Assembly (NCBI GenBank): GCA_039621445.1
Contig: CP154956.1
Location: 50,269,302-50,333,301 of the forward strand
DNA length: 64,000 bases
Origin: Euglena gracilis
Taxonomy: Eukaryota > Euglenida > Euglenophyceae > Euglenales
Reading direction: 5' to 3'
Below, piece after piece: positions 21,022 to 32,097 of this stretch. A model generated the notes under the pieces. The model did not search any database, was not told the DNA's origin, and was given only the letters and a program-made list of their open reading frames with translations. How positions within the stretch are numbered: position 1 is the stretch's first letter; each line of letters starts with the position of its first letter. Both the position numbers and the translations under genes were made by a program.

Positions 21022-24000
21022 ATGACAGGCGGCCGCCGACTGGATGGAGTTTGGGTTTATTATATTCGACAGTCCGATGAGAAGGGGGCCGTGAAGGCCA
21101 TATGCCGCGGATGCGGCCAGGATACGTCTCCAGTGGTGTGCTTCCAGCAAAAAATTCCACCTGTTTGCCTTCCTGTCTCAGGTATCTCGCCTTTGGCGTC
21201 ATGCGGAGGCCTGCCCCGGCCTTATCAGTGCTGGGTTGATGGATTGTGTGGTGGTGGACGACAGCGGAACGCAGTCCTCCAGCAGCAGCAGTACCAATGG
21301 GCACAGCTCCCCAGGTGTGTGCCACTTCCCGAACGGATGCCCGAGTCTGTCTTCTCAGAGGTGGTGCAGACGGAGACCCCCCGGAAGAAGATACGGTACC
21401 AGGAGCGGCTGCACCCCATCGTCACCGACGAGTCCACCCGGCGCCGCCAGGATGAGCTCTTCGTCCGGGCAATTGTGGGCTGCCGCATGCCGTTCAGAAC
21501 GGCAGAGAACCAGAACATGCTGAAGCTGATCCAAGCCCTGAGACCTGGCTACCGACCACCGTCGCGGAAGTCGGTCGGCGGGCCGCTCCTGAACGCGTTG
21601 TACGAGGCGGAGTTCCAGAGGGTGGTGCGGTCAGTCACTGGACGGTCTGCTACATTGATGGTGGATGGATGGAGTACATCGTCCAGGTCCCCCCTGCAGG
21701 ATGACGATGTCCGGCATGCTGGTAATCTGCTTTGCCGGCGGCAGAATGTGTTGGTTGGGGTTTGATGTTCCTGGAATGTGTCATTTATGACAGGGATGCT
21801 TTTCATACTGTGCTGGCATCATGCATTGAACTGTGGAAAGGGACTCATCGTGCAACGGATGGCTTCACGCATTGGTGAATGTCCGTGTGGACCTGGCTGT
21901 GACAAACGAGCCTGTGGTTGCCGTGAGCATTGCGGTGGGAGTCAGGCGGCAGTCTGGGGTTGCGGTGCCATGCGGATCCCCTGCTGAGACAGCTGCCTGC
22001 GGCCAAACCAGTCGTACCTGATTGGGGTGGAGGACACCACTGGGGTGCCCCACACGGCCACGTACCTCGGCATGGTAGTCCGGGAGTACAGCAAGAAGGT
22101 GACTGAGGACATGGGGGTGAACATCGCGGCCCTGACGACGGACAGCGCGTCCAACATGGTGAAGATGCGTGAGGAGTACCAAGCCGAGCACCCAGACGTG
22201 CTGGTGATTCCCTGCCAGGCCCATTGGCTGCACCTGACAGCCAGAGACGTCGTCCCCGACGGGGAAATGCTGGGCCGTGTGACGGCCATCCTTTCATGGT
22301 TCTGTCGGCCAGGTTGGGACGTGAGGAATTTTTTTGTTTAGCTGTTTTTATTTGTGGACTGTCTGCGGGTGAGGGGTTGCGACCTGCAGTTGATGCCATG
22401 CTGCTCACGCAGCCCTGGTGCAGCGGGGGCTGGGGCTGCCACCGCTGCCCAGCGAGGTGCGCTGGGGCACGCACTACCACGCGGTGGCGTACTACAACAC
22501 GAACTGGAGCGTGCTGGTGGAAATCGCTGCCGGGTTGCTCCGGCCTGGGGAGGCTGTCCGGAGAGACATTGAAAACCTGGCAGTGCGGCGTGCCAGTGAG
22601 GACATGGCCATGCAGCTGAAGCCCATATCGTTCTGTCTGGACTTCATGCAGTCGGACGGAGTCGGCCTCGCGGAGGCTGTGAAGCTGTGGCTGAATCTGC
22701 TGCAGGAGTTCCCGAAGGACAACTTCAAGACCGCCTGGCGGCGGGTGAAGGACCGCGCGGCCGCCTGTCTGGAGAACCCCACGTTTCTGGCTGCATACTT
22801 GCAACCAGGGTGCAACACCCCCCCCCCCCGTGGTGCCCACTTCAGCCCCAGGTTTCCTGTTCCCCCCTGGCCCTTGCATCATCGTTATCAGGGGAAGGGG
22901 CTGGAGCCCTCGCAGGTTACCGCAGCCACGCGGTACCTGGCTGACCAGAGGGTGGAGGACGGCTGCATTACGCGCTGGCTGGGCCAGTCACCGCCCTTCT
23001 CCGCCGACCTACTGAGTACGGGGGTGGACGAGATCACCTGGTGGACAGCCGGACGCCGCCTGGGGTTCCCCCCCCGGTTAACGGAGGTGGCCCTGCGTGC
23101 AGGGGCTGCCCCAGGCCCCACACAGCAGTTCTTCGCATGTCTGGGTTACGCCCCCCCCCTGATGTTTTTTTTTTGCCCTGGGAAAATACCCCAAAGTATC
23201 AAAGTGTCAATGCTTTCAGTGGTGTACGCCTTGCTGAATGCCCGGCAGGAATGTTTTCCGGGGGTTTCCCCCCCCATGACTTTCTGGCGTTGGGAAAATA
23301 TCCGAAAATATCCCCTTTCCCCCTGGAATTTTTTTGCTGGCAGCCCCTGCGGCTGACTGCACGGCGCAGCGGCGACGAGCGCCAGCCTGGAGCGCCAACC
23401 ACGACGCCAATGCCCCCCCCCCAGGTCAGCACACTTGTGAATTTACCTGAGTGGGAATTCATTTGTTTCGGGCCCCCGCACCCCCCCCCTCCCAGGTGAC
23501 CACATTCATGACTGTTTGGGAATTCATTTTCGGGGGGGGGGGGGGCAGGGACCCCCCACCCCCCTGCACCCTGTCCAAGTCACCGAATGCAAAAAAAATT
23601 CCTGGTGCCAAATTTTTTTGGCTGGCGTTTCACTGCAAACAAACGACTTCCCCCCCCCCCTCCCCCACCACAACGGCATCGTGCACGCATCTGTCCGTCC
23701 TCAAGCTCTCCTATGGCGTTCTCCGAACGCGACTGGGTCTCGAGAAGGCCCACGTGCAGGCCCCCCCCCTGGAGACGTGCATTCTTCAACCACTCCCCCC
23801 CCCCGGGGATGGGGCGGGGGGGAAACTGGCGCTAAGGGCATACATTTTCGCCGTGTTTTTTTAAAACTGCACCATTTTTTGGGGGGGGGCGCCCCCCAAC
23901 CCGCCCCCCCCCCCCCCGGGGGGGGGCCCCGAGGACGGGGGGGGGGCCTCTGGCCCCCCCCCCTTCCCCTGGCTCTGCAGGGGGGGCCTGAAGCCAAACT

Positions 24001-24070
24001 CAGCTTCCTGAGCCGGGAGCTGAACCGCGACGTCAACGAGTGGGATGCCGACGACAGCGATCTACTGTAA
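21022..24070 (+). CDS. hAT-family transposase, multi-exon
   Basis: Plus-strand gene inside the element bounded by CAGTGTGG termini. A BED-like finger is split by a short intron: CRGCG at about 21105 and RHAEACP at about 21200. Then comes the hAT N-terminal signature PFRTAENQNMLKLIQALRPG (about 21490-21550), the first catalytic Asp in LMVDGWS (21657), the second in TTDSASNM (about 22135) with IPCQAHWLHL after it, a helical insertion region (22420-22800), and the C-terminal dimerisation region in pieces (WSANHD near 23390, YGVLRTRLGLEKAHVQ near 23715, final ELNRDVNEWDADDSDLL ending 24070). Exons are separated by introns or insertions containing long C or G runs. Role in the family: excision and reinsertion of the element. 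Several joins need frame changes, so I cannot say it is intact. Confidence 0.8.
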
Positions 24071-24077
24071 CCCCCCC

Positions 24078-24780
24078 CCCCCCGCTTCAGCCCGGCCCGG
24101 CTGTGTTTTTCGGCACAGCCTGTGTTGCACACGTGGATCGACTGAGGGGATGTTCTAAAAAAAAGATGTCTGCACTTGCTGTTTTTCTGTGGCCAACATA
24201 GAAACGCTGTGGGTTGGACGGTTCCTCAATCTGTATCGATTGGTTTTCCTTTTTTCGGTTTGGGGGCGTTGCTTGCCCCCTTCCCCCCCCCCCCCCCCCC
24301 CGGACAGCCCCCTCGTGAATCCACGACTGCAGCTGCATCTGCTGTGTGACTGCCCGGCACCCTCACATTATCGCACCAAACTCAATCGCGACAGAATTCT
24401 CACAACCTGTGTTTTGCCTTGACACCATAAAAAGGGTCAAAAGGGTCAAAGTATGAGGCAACTTTTACCTTGGTTTTGGGGTTCCCCCCCAAAAAATGGC
24501 ACGGTTGTTCCTCAGCAAAACATAAGGCATCTGCTACCTTTTTTTTGGTTACTGAAAACCCAAGGTCCATTGGAAGGGAAACTGGGGAGTGAAACCCGTT
24601 CCTGGGGAAGAAAGAACCGCCTCTTCGGCGCCGGCGACTGGCGAACTGCTGGTTCACGACTGCGCAGGACACTGCCCCCGTTACCTATATCGGCGTTCAG
24701 TACGTTGGGCCGGCCGGCACGGCAGTTGCCCCCTGGGTTCCGTCGTGCACACGACGTGCACGTTCCCTATGTCTTTTTCC
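24078..24780. other. hAT 3' non-coding region
   Basis: Between the transposase stop and the right terminus there is C-rich then mixed sequence without a recognisable frame. Subterminal cgtcttttt and ttttaaac words begin at about 24770. Confidence 0.5.
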
Positions 24781-24877
24781 ATACTGTCGAAAACCCGTCT
24801 TTTTGATTTTCGACGACGGTTTTAAACTGATTTAAAACGATGTTTTAAACGACTGATAAAAGACGAGGCCCACACTG

Positions 24878-26182
24878 CCTGTTTGTGGTAAAACTTGTGA
24901 GTTCATAATCCAAACCACGAAGGAAACAATCCTGGGCCACTCAACGGTTTGTAATTGCATTGAAAGAATTCTCAAATGTGGCACAAAAGCTCGATTCACT
25001 CGCTCGCAAATTCCATTGGACTCGGGGTGTCTTGGAAGGGAAAACTTCACGTCAATTCCAAGGGAATGGAAAGGTCGTTGATAATATCCCTTTTCGCAGG
25101 AAAACCGTACGTCGTTGTCGCTCAAAAGTTCTCGTGGTTTCCCGTAGTGAGAGATCCATTCTTGCATGATCAATTTGAGAGTACCCTCCCCGGTGATATT
25201 CTTGTTGCAGGTACCATTCGAACAAATCTTGTCAATGCATCTACCATCACTAGGACATAATCGTAAGAATTTGAAATATCCATGGCCACAAAGTCAATGT
25301 ACAAAAGTTTATTGGACAATTGGGGAATGGGCATGGAAGACATCAAACCTCTATCTGGTGCATTGTTTGGTTTTGACCGCAGACAACTCTCTCATCCTCG
25401 GAAAATTCCCTTGTTTCACTTTTCGATTTCTCCACAAAGAAATACCTCAAAAAGAATAGCAATGTTTTCTCCGGTCCGGGGTGGCCATTGTTCACATGAC
25501 ACCATTGCAAAACTTCATTGGAGGCTAGGCGCGCCGCTCGGGGGGGTCCGGGACCCCCCCCTCCCCCCCCCTGCGCGGCCCCTGCGCGGCCGCCCGCGCG
25601 GCCGCTCGCCCCCCCCCTGGACCCCCCCCTCCCCCCACTATGCCTAGCATAGCCAAGAAAAAAAATTTTGGTGAAAAAATAGCGATTTTTTGAGGCCCAA
25701 AAATGACCAAAAATGACCATTTTCGGACACAAAATGGGAAATTTGGGGGCCGCGCGCTCTGCGCGCGGCCAAAAAAGCACTTTTTTGGTCAAAATGGCCC
25801 AAAAATGGCAAAAAATGACCACTTTTTGGACCCGAAAATCACCGATTTTAGGATGCGTTCCGCCCGCGCGGCCGCCCTCGGACCCCCCCCCCTCCCCCCC
25901 GCGCGGCCGCCCGCGCAGCCGCTCGCCCCCCCCTGGACCCCCCCCCTCCCCCCACTGTGCCTAGCCTCCATTGACTCTTTTCATTGGAACAACCAACAAT
26001 CTCTCACAAAAAAGCGATTTTTCCGTTCGGTAAAACAAACGTCCATCGAAAAGCTCGACTTGAAAGGGCGTAAGGGCATTCCGCACGTCTTTGAACTCGG
26101 AATCCACAAAATCCTTCTCACCGAAAAAGGACCCAAAATCAATGCTGGACAAATGAAAGTGTGGCCAAGGAAGAAAAAGCAA
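24878..26182 (-). pseudogene. Gypsy integrase fragment, duplicate copy
   Basis: Minus-strand integrase matching 14847-16141, with the same frameshifts and the same CATTG MITE at 25521-25968. The C-terminal linker and chromodomain are missing because the block is cut at the hAT terminus, just after the catalytic Glu region. The first catalytic Asp (IDFVAMD) and the SDND and NGICERVN motifs are retained. It is non-functional. Confidence 0.85.
25521..25968. mobile_element. CATTG-flanked MITE, duplicate copy
   Basis: Same insertion as 15490-15928, with target duplications at 25516-25520 and 25969-25973. The right-hand GC block here reads gcgcggccgccctcgga rather than a plain C run, which is the largest sequence difference between the two duplicated blocks. 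Confidence 0.8.
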
Positions 26183-26192
26183 TTTTCACACC

Positions 26193-27115
26193 AAAGGCGA
26201 TTCCTGATGTTTTGAATTCACCAAGCACCCCCCCCCCCTGTCACCAATCCCATTTGACATTTCAAAGGATGAATTGCTTTGGATGCAAATTTCCTCGCAT
26301 TTTGAAATGCACAAGAATTTTGGATTTGTCCTTCACCGAAGAGAATTGGAAACCGAGTGAAAAGAGATTTGACAAAGCGCTTTTACTTTGTCACGACGAA
26401 ACTTCGACATTCGAAAGACAAGCAAAACTGAGTTCACCATTCCCAATTAACAAAAAGGATTTGAAGGAAATTGCACGACAAGTGGACCAAAGGATTTTTG
26501 CGCTCGAAAATCAAGAACCGCGAAAAGAACCATTCGCGATGGAAAGGACGGAAAATTTGGTTGGTGATTTCGAAAAGGACGCGGAAAAGTACCGTTCACA
26601 ACCCAAATTATTCGATCTTTTGTGCAAATTCAAACAAGCGTTCGGACACCTTCCACTAGTTGGAAAAGGATGCAAACTCGCGGTGATGGATCTCCAGTTA
26701 AAAAAGGAAATTGAAAACGTGCTGATGAGAGGAAAATGTTGGCCCGTGCCAAAAAACGACGAGGAGGAAATCGAGAAACAAGTCAAAGTGTTGGTCCAAG
26801 CAAACCTTGTCGAAGTGTTCCCGCCGGGAACATTTCCGCGTTTTTGCTCACCGATGTTCCTTTTAGCAAAGACAGAATCCACCACGAGACGAATGGTGGG
26901 TCAATACCAAAAAATGAACAACAGGACAAAACCCCATGCCGTTGTGTATGCCTTTTGGTTTGCAACAAGCGCCGGGTGTGTTCCAAGAAATGATGGAGGT
27001 ATTGTGTGGAAAGGTCAAAATCAAAGAATGAAATGAAACCAATTTTGGACACGGGATTTTGTGGAGCATTCTTCAATGATTGTGGAATCGGTTCAAAAGT
27101 GAGAGCGATCATTTG
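26193..27115 (+). pseudogene. Gypsy reverse transcriptase, 5' part, duplicate copy
   Basis: Plus-strand reverse transcriptase matching 16150-17600 without the MITE. The fingers/palm segments VQANLVEVFPPGTFPRF and RRMVGQYQKMN are followed directly by the out-of-frame MPFGLQQAPGVFQEM segment, so the internal deletion predates the duplication. FFNDCGIGS, in the position of the active-site F-x-D-D, ends near 27108, where an R1 repeat interrupts the gene. The thumb and RNase H continue at 28060. Confidence 0.85.
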
Positions 27116-28055
27116 AAACCGTGTCTGGGGGCTCCGTTTTCATGCCCGAACCGGCGTCTGGGACGCCGGTTCGGGCGGGAAATTTTTTCGCCGAACCGGC
27201 GTCCCAGACGCCGGTTCGGGCGGGAAACCGGCGTCTGGGGGACCCAAAATAAAAAGTGCCAAAAAGTGTCCAAAAGGGTTTGTAGACATGTGGTAATCAC
27301 ATTTGCGCAGTTTTTGGGTGGTCTTGGGCCAGAAATTGGGGGTTTTTGAGGAAAAGTTTCCTTTTGGCCAATTTTGGAGAATTTCTGAAATAGAATACCA
27401 CACAGCATGGCTGAAATCTAAGGCCATCTGCTGAAAGCCCTTGAGAAGAGCTTTTGATCGATGGGCAACATGGCAGCTGCAAAGTGCAATTTCAGATATG
27501 CAAATGGGGGCCGAAAAATGCGGAAAAATGCGATCGCTGATTCTGAGGGCGCTTTGCAATCTGGCTGAGTTCTGTGGGTACCAAGCGAGAGGTGTTGGCT
27601 TTCGTTTGATATGCAATATGCAACCTGAGCTGTGGAATTTGACAAATTAGGATGTCAAATTTTGGAATACACGATCGCTGAAAATAAGCGCTGCGTGCAT
27701 TATGGCCGAATCCTGTGATTATCTGTCGAAAGCCCTTGAGAAGAGCTTTCGATTAATGGGTAACATGGCTTCATAAGTGTGAAATCTGCCATTTTTGACC
27801 GGCGGCCCATTTGGGCCAAAATCGCCCAAAACTGCCCCAAACATGGGTATTTTGGGCGAAATTGGCCGTGATTCCCTAGCCGCCGGTTCGGGCATGAAAA
27901 CGGAGCCCCCTAGCCACGGTTTCAAAAACTGTGTCCCAGACGCCGGTTCGGGCAGGAAACCTGTGCCTGGGACGCCGGTTCGGGCTACCGCCCGAACCGG
28001 CGTCCCAGGCACAGGTTTCCCGCCCGAACCGGCGTCTGGGACACAGTTCTCGATA
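27116..28055 (+). repeat. R1-family repeat insertion in the Gypsy element
   Basis: It starts at the ccgtgtctggg / cccgaaccggcgtctgggac palindromes (27116-27240) and includes two cores gaaagcccttgagaagagct (about 27435 and 27735). It ends in another palindrome cluster of the same words (27880-28045). In the second core the reading frame is open across SKALEKSFRLMGN. Gypsy coding resumes directly afterwards, so the whole 0.94 kb behaves as one insertion or a nested pair. The target duplication is unclear. Confidence 0.65.
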
Positions 28056-29400
28056 TAGAAACTCTTGGAAGAATTTTTGAGGACATGTTTGGAAAACAAT
28101 GTGTGAATAAAACTCTCGAAGTGTGAATTCATGAAAACCGAACTTGATTATTTGGGCTACACCATCGGTTGGGGGGTTTGGACCCCGGTCGAAGCCATTT
28201 TGAGGAGCAAAGTGAAAACACTTTCCGATTTACGAGCATTTCTTGGTGCGGCAAACTTTTACCTTTACCGAAGACATATTCCAAATTTTACGTTTTCAAT
28301 GGCACAATTGACGGACAAGTTGAAGGAAAATTGTGTGTGGTCATGGTCGAAGGACGATGAAGCAAAGCTCGAGGAAATGAAGAAGAAATTGGCAAACGTG
28401 AAAACGTTGGGCCAAGGCTGCATAGAGGTAGAGGGATAGAGGTAGAGGTTGAGGTTGAGGTAGAGGTAGAGGTTTTCCAACCTCCTCTATCCCTCTATGT
28501 CACCTCTATGCAAAAACCAAAGGAAAATGACCCAATAAAGGATTTTTTTTGCAAGCAAAGGAGAAATACATGAAAGGTTTTCAGAATTGCTCAATGTGGT
28601 CACATAACTGCACCAACAACTTTCAAAATCACCAACCCACATGTTGTTTCTCATCCCCTCGCCATTTTGCATGTGTTTTTCATGCAAAATTGCCATTTCC
28701 GAGCAGATGGGGTGTTTTATGACCCTTTTTGAGGCCATTTTGGTACATTTTACAGACATAGAGGTGACATAGAGGTAGAGGTAGAGGAAGAGGTGGTTGA
28801 CATGGAGGTAGAGGCCTTTGACCTCTACCTCTACCTCTATGCAGCCCTGGTTGGGCGTACACGAAGAGACGATGAAATGATTTTGATCACTGATGCGAGC
28901 GACATTGGAGGAGGAGCTTCGCTTTTCCAATTTCAAAAACTTGACGGAGAGCAAATTCCGGAAGAATTTCGGGTTGAAGGATTAAATTCCGACGGTTCGT
29001 TGAAGCATTCGTACCCCCAAAATTGTCGACTCGTTCCACTTGGACATTGGAATTGGAAGTGGAATGAAACGAGGAGCAAACATGACACTTACCAAAAGGA
29101 GTTGCTCGTGGGAATTTTGACGATCGGGGCACAATTTAGGATTGTCTCCGGAATGCCAATCATATGGTTTTGTGACAGCCAAGCGGCAACACATTTTTGT
29201 GCCAAATTCGAACATCATTTTTCCACCTACTGGGAGCAAAGAACAAATTGTGCGACTACCTTTCGAGAAACGCATTTGATGAGAAGACCGGAATTGAAAT
29301 CGATCGACTTGCAAGTGAGGCCTTTGCAAGAATGGACGGTCAACTAGATTTGCGAATTCAACAAATTTTCAGCCCACATCGCTTCAATTTGAGCGCCAAA
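28056..29400 (+). pseudogene. Gypsy reverse transcriptase thumb and RNase H
   Basis: Coding resumes near 28060 (TLGRIFEDMFG) and continues through LDYLGYTI and LRAFLGAANFY, the conserved end of the reverse transcriptase. A 437-bp MITE then interrupts it at 28413-28849. RNase H follows: ILITDASDIGGGASLF (first Asp), TYQKELL (Glu), WFCDSQAATHF (Asp). After a frameshift near 29240 comes the usual C-terminal motif DYLSRNAFDEKTG. Frameshifts also occur near 28115. No integrase follows; sequence similarity fades after 29400. In the intact family this enzyme copies element RNA into DNA and removes the RNA strand. This copy is dead. Confidence 0.85.
28413..28849. mobile_element. 437-bp MITE, 7-bp target site GTTGGGC
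   Basis: Termini caaggctgcatagaggtaga and, inverted, cagggctgcatagaggtaga. Target duplication GTTGGGC is at 28406-28412 and 28850-28856. Subterminal runs of gaggta / tacctc repeats lie at both ends. The element separates the reverse transcriptase end from RNase H, and removing it with one duplication restores the frame. Confidence 0.85.
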
Positions 29401-29802
29401 TGTTGCATGACATATGCAAACAAGGGGAGTAGAACTGAGAACATTTGCGGACGTGGTTGATTTTCTTCAAACTGCGCCTAGAACCAGGATGGGTTTCCCC
29501 CTTTTCCTTGTGATCTTGGGTCAAATACTTATTCTATTATCATTATGCAAATTGTTCAATTAGTCAAAATGCCATGCCCCCCATGGAGGGAATGAATGCA
29601 TGAATGCAATGAGGTTATTTTTGCACATTTTTATGATGTTTTTCCTCGTTTTCTTCCCTTTTGTTGGATGCACAAAAAATGTTTTCACACCACATGCTTT
29701 GGTAAATCCAGTCCAGTTTTCCTCCTTAAAATGTACCTATAAAGCCTGTGGGCAGCAATTCGCTCGGTTCTCCCGTTGGTTATTTTGTTGGCGAGGCTCT
29801 GC
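29401..29802. other. No gene seen
   Basis: A/T-rich DNA with no recognisable motif. A short hydrophobic frame at 29600-29700 is not convincing. Confidence 0.45.
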
Positions 29803-30018
29803 CTAACCATCCACGTGACCTCTGCAACTGCCGAACGCTCCTTTTCAACCCTCCGCCGTTTGAAAACGTACCTTCGTGCCCAGATGGGGCAAGCACGCTT
29901 GAACCATTTGGCTGTTTGCAATAGAAAGAGGAACTTTGGGCGTTGAATTTGGAACTCCTCCTTGAAGAGTTCATCAGCAAAAACACCTTGCGGTCGGCGA
30001 CGTTTGCGCTGGCCCAAT
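29803..30018 (+). pseudogene. hAT transposase C-terminal fragment
   Basis: A plus-strand frame reads VTSATAERSFSTLRRLKTYL, then a methionine-rich linker and ARLNHLAV. This is the hAT dimerisation signature (A-x-ERSFS-x-L-x-K-x-x-x-R). It belongs to a different hAT branch from the transposase at 21-24 kb, whose C-terminal pieces do not match it. After a stop at 29944, LLLEEFISKNTLRSATFALA in another frame matches the usual helix after the dimerisation domain. No termini were identified. A truncated hAT is the simplest reading. Confidence 0.7.
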
Positions 30019-30224
30019 AGTTGACCACAGCCCCCTCCCTTGCCTTGCTACAATTAGGACCGATGTCGCCCCCCCCCCCCCCGGGAAAAATTTGTTCCGA
30101 CACCGCTAGTCCCAGTGGTGGACCACTGATGGGGGGGTACACCGGACTCAGGACCAAGTCCGCCCCCCCCCCCGGACTTTGTCACCTCTGAGTCCGTCGT
30201 AGGGTGCACCGACTTTGTCCTGAT

Positions 30225-30694
30225 CATACATCTCTTTAAGGACCCCGGGGGGGGGGGTTGCTGGGCTAGGGCTAGAAATTTGGGCTGGCTAGAAATTTGG
30301 GCTGGCTAGCCCGCCCCCCCCGGGGGGGGGGGGGGGGGGCTGGACCCCGGCTGGACCCGAACCAGGGCGAGCTGGACTGAAATCGGAAAAATGCCCAAAA
30401 ATGACCCAAAAATGACACAGTTTTGAAAAATGATGCATCTGAAACCCCCCAAAAATGCCCCAAACACCCCCCAAACCCCATTTTTGGCCACTTTTGAAAA
30501 TAGTTCTTCAAATTTTTTCGCTTCGCGCCGAAAAATTTTGGGCTGGACCCCCCCCAAAAAGGGGCTGGCTAGCTGGGCCAGCAGCACCCCCCCGGGGGGG
30601 GGGTGCTGCTGCGGCTGGGCTAGGCCCAAATCGGGGCTGGCTGCAGCCGCCCCCCGGGGGGGGGGGGGTTCGTAAAACCTCAGAGAGATGTATG
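30225..30694. mobile_element. MITE family R2, 470 bp
   Basis: Inverted ends catacatctct and agagatgtatg. The flanks gtcctgat and gtcctcag agree at six of eight bases, suggesting an aged 8-bp duplication. The interior matches the copy at 57821-58249 almost throughout (gctagaaatttgggctgg, gagctggactgaaatcgg, gatgcatctgaa). Confidence 0.75.
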
Positions 30695-30702
30695 GTCCTC
30701 AG

Positions 30703-31320
30703 TCTGAGGGGGGGTACACGGACTTGTCATGCAATCTTTGTCCATACCAAAAAAATATAATGATAAAAATAACTCCCTTCTTTCACCTAGACAAACCCAA
30801 TTCAAATTCAGTCAAAAAATCAGTTCTCTTTTGCTTGAGGGCTTAAGACGCAGGTATTAGCCCACAATGACATATTTTTGAAACCGTTTGGCAAAAAAAG
30901 ATCGGAACCAATTGTTGAAAGCTGGTGTATTATTATTATGTCAACTTTAAGACCATATGTGTAAATGTGCGGTTGCTCAGAATGTGGGGGTCGGTCTTAT
31001 ATGGGGGTCGCTTCAGAAGTGGCAACTGGGAGCGAACGCCTGGGGGTCGTAGGGCCTGTGGGATTTTTTTTATAGAGGTCAACGTCGTGTACACAAGCAG
31101 AATACTGAGGTTCTCTACAAAGAGAGATGTTCGTTGACTTTGTGAGAGGTTAGTGGAATTGATCGAGGCTCATCTTCCATATACATAGTGCCAAGGGGGT
31201 ATGTGTTGCTCTGATCTTTCCATTGGATGGCATGTGTGTTGGTCCTTGGTCCTTGGTCCTTGGGTGGTGTATTAGGGAGTGATGTCAGCTTGGGCTGTTT
31301 TGCTCCATGGGTTGTGGTGC
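30703..31320. other. No gene seen
   Basis: Mixed A/T-rich DNA. tccttggtccttggtcctt is a short triplication near 31240-31262. No coding motif. Confidence 0.5.
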
Positions 31321-31895
31321 AGGATTAAAATAGGCACGGCACGGCACGGCACGGCACGGCACGGCACGGCACGGCACGGCACGGCACGGCACGGCACGGC
31401 ACGGCACGGCACGGCACGGCACGGCACGGCACGGCACGGCACGGCACGGCACGGCACGGCACGGCACGGCACGGCACGGCACGGCACGGCACGGCACGGC
31501 ACGGCACGGCACGGCACGGCACGGCACACGGCACGGCACGGCACGGCACGGCACGGCACGGCACGGCACGGCACGGCACGGCACGGCACGGCACGGCACG
31601 GCACGGCACGGCACGGCACGGCACGGCACGGCACGGCACGGCACGGCACGGCACGGCACGGCACGGCACGGCACGGCACGGCACGGCACGGCACGGCACG
31701 GCACGGCACGGCACGGCACGGCACGGCACGGCACGGCACGGCACGGCACGGCACGGCACGGCACGGCACGGCACGGCACGGCACGGCACGGCACGGCACG
31801 GCACGGCACGGCACGGCACGGCACGGCACGGCACGGCACGGCACGGCACGGCACGGCACGGCACGGCACGGCACGGCACGGAGGATTAAAATTAG
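31321..31895 (+). repeat. Pentanucleotide array (GGCAC)n between direct repeats
   Basis: About 548 bp (31334-31881) of pure five-base repeat, roughly 110 units, with one two-base slip near 31527 (ggcacacggcacg). It is bordered by aggattaaaatag (31321-31333) and aggattaaaattag (31882-31895). Because five is not a multiple of three, all six frames are open. They would give RHGTA-type or AVPCR-type repeats, which I take as artefacts. Confidence 0.95.
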
Positions 31896-31952
31896 GAGGT
31901 GCCTCGATAGGCTCTCGCGCGTGCACTCTTTCCTTCACTTCCAGTTGTCGAC

Positions 31953-32097
31953 GATGCAGTTTACAAGCCCTGTTTGGCCAGGAACAAGCTACCCTGGAGT
32001 TTCTCCGAATTACTTTTATCCAAATACTGGTTATTTTGTGAACAGTACACCATCTTTCCCAACCTTCAACTTCCAGGCTCATTTGTGTGGTTTATGA
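31953..32097 (+). CDS. Possible exon, unknown
   Basis: A plus-strand frame after the array encodes MQFTSPVWPGTSYPGVSPNY and further F/Y/N/P/S-rich residues to a stop at 32095. A cttccag acceptor-like site lies just before (31938-31944). The composition resembles that of other exon-like frames at 44.7 and 50.0 kb. No family is recognised. Confidence 0.25.

Larger units (their letters stand above)
20857..24877 (+). mobile_element. hAT transposon, about 4.0 kb
   Basis: The left terminus is cagtgtggtgccaaagtctt; the right terminus read inward is cagtgtgggcctcgtctttt. CAGTG ends are typical of hAT elements. Subterminal aataaaagac and ttcgacg words occur at both ends. A multi-exon hAT transposase lies between. 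The flanking octamers do not match (accaccac on the left, cctgtttg on the right), so no target duplication is visible. The base after the right terminus is exactly where duplicated block 24878-27648 begins. Confidence 0.8.
24878..27648. repeat. Segmental duplication, copy 2
   Basis: Near-identical to 14847-18141. It starts immediately after the hAT right terminus and ends inside an R1-family repeat, where both flanks diverge after gacaaatt. It lacks the 528-bp MITE of copy 1. Confidence 0.9.

Noticed and set aside
20857-24877. Claiming an intact, active hAT element
   Set aside because: The termini and most transposase motifs are present, but exon joins need frame changes and no target duplication flanks the element.
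31334-31881. CRISPR-like array
   Set aside because: The units are five bases with no spacers. It is a microsatellite.
31279-32097. Open frames of 180-270 codons through the pentanucleotide array on both strands
   Set aside because: A five-base repeat without stop words leaves every frame open. The repetitive RHGTA and AVPCR peptides have no supporting start context or splice sites.
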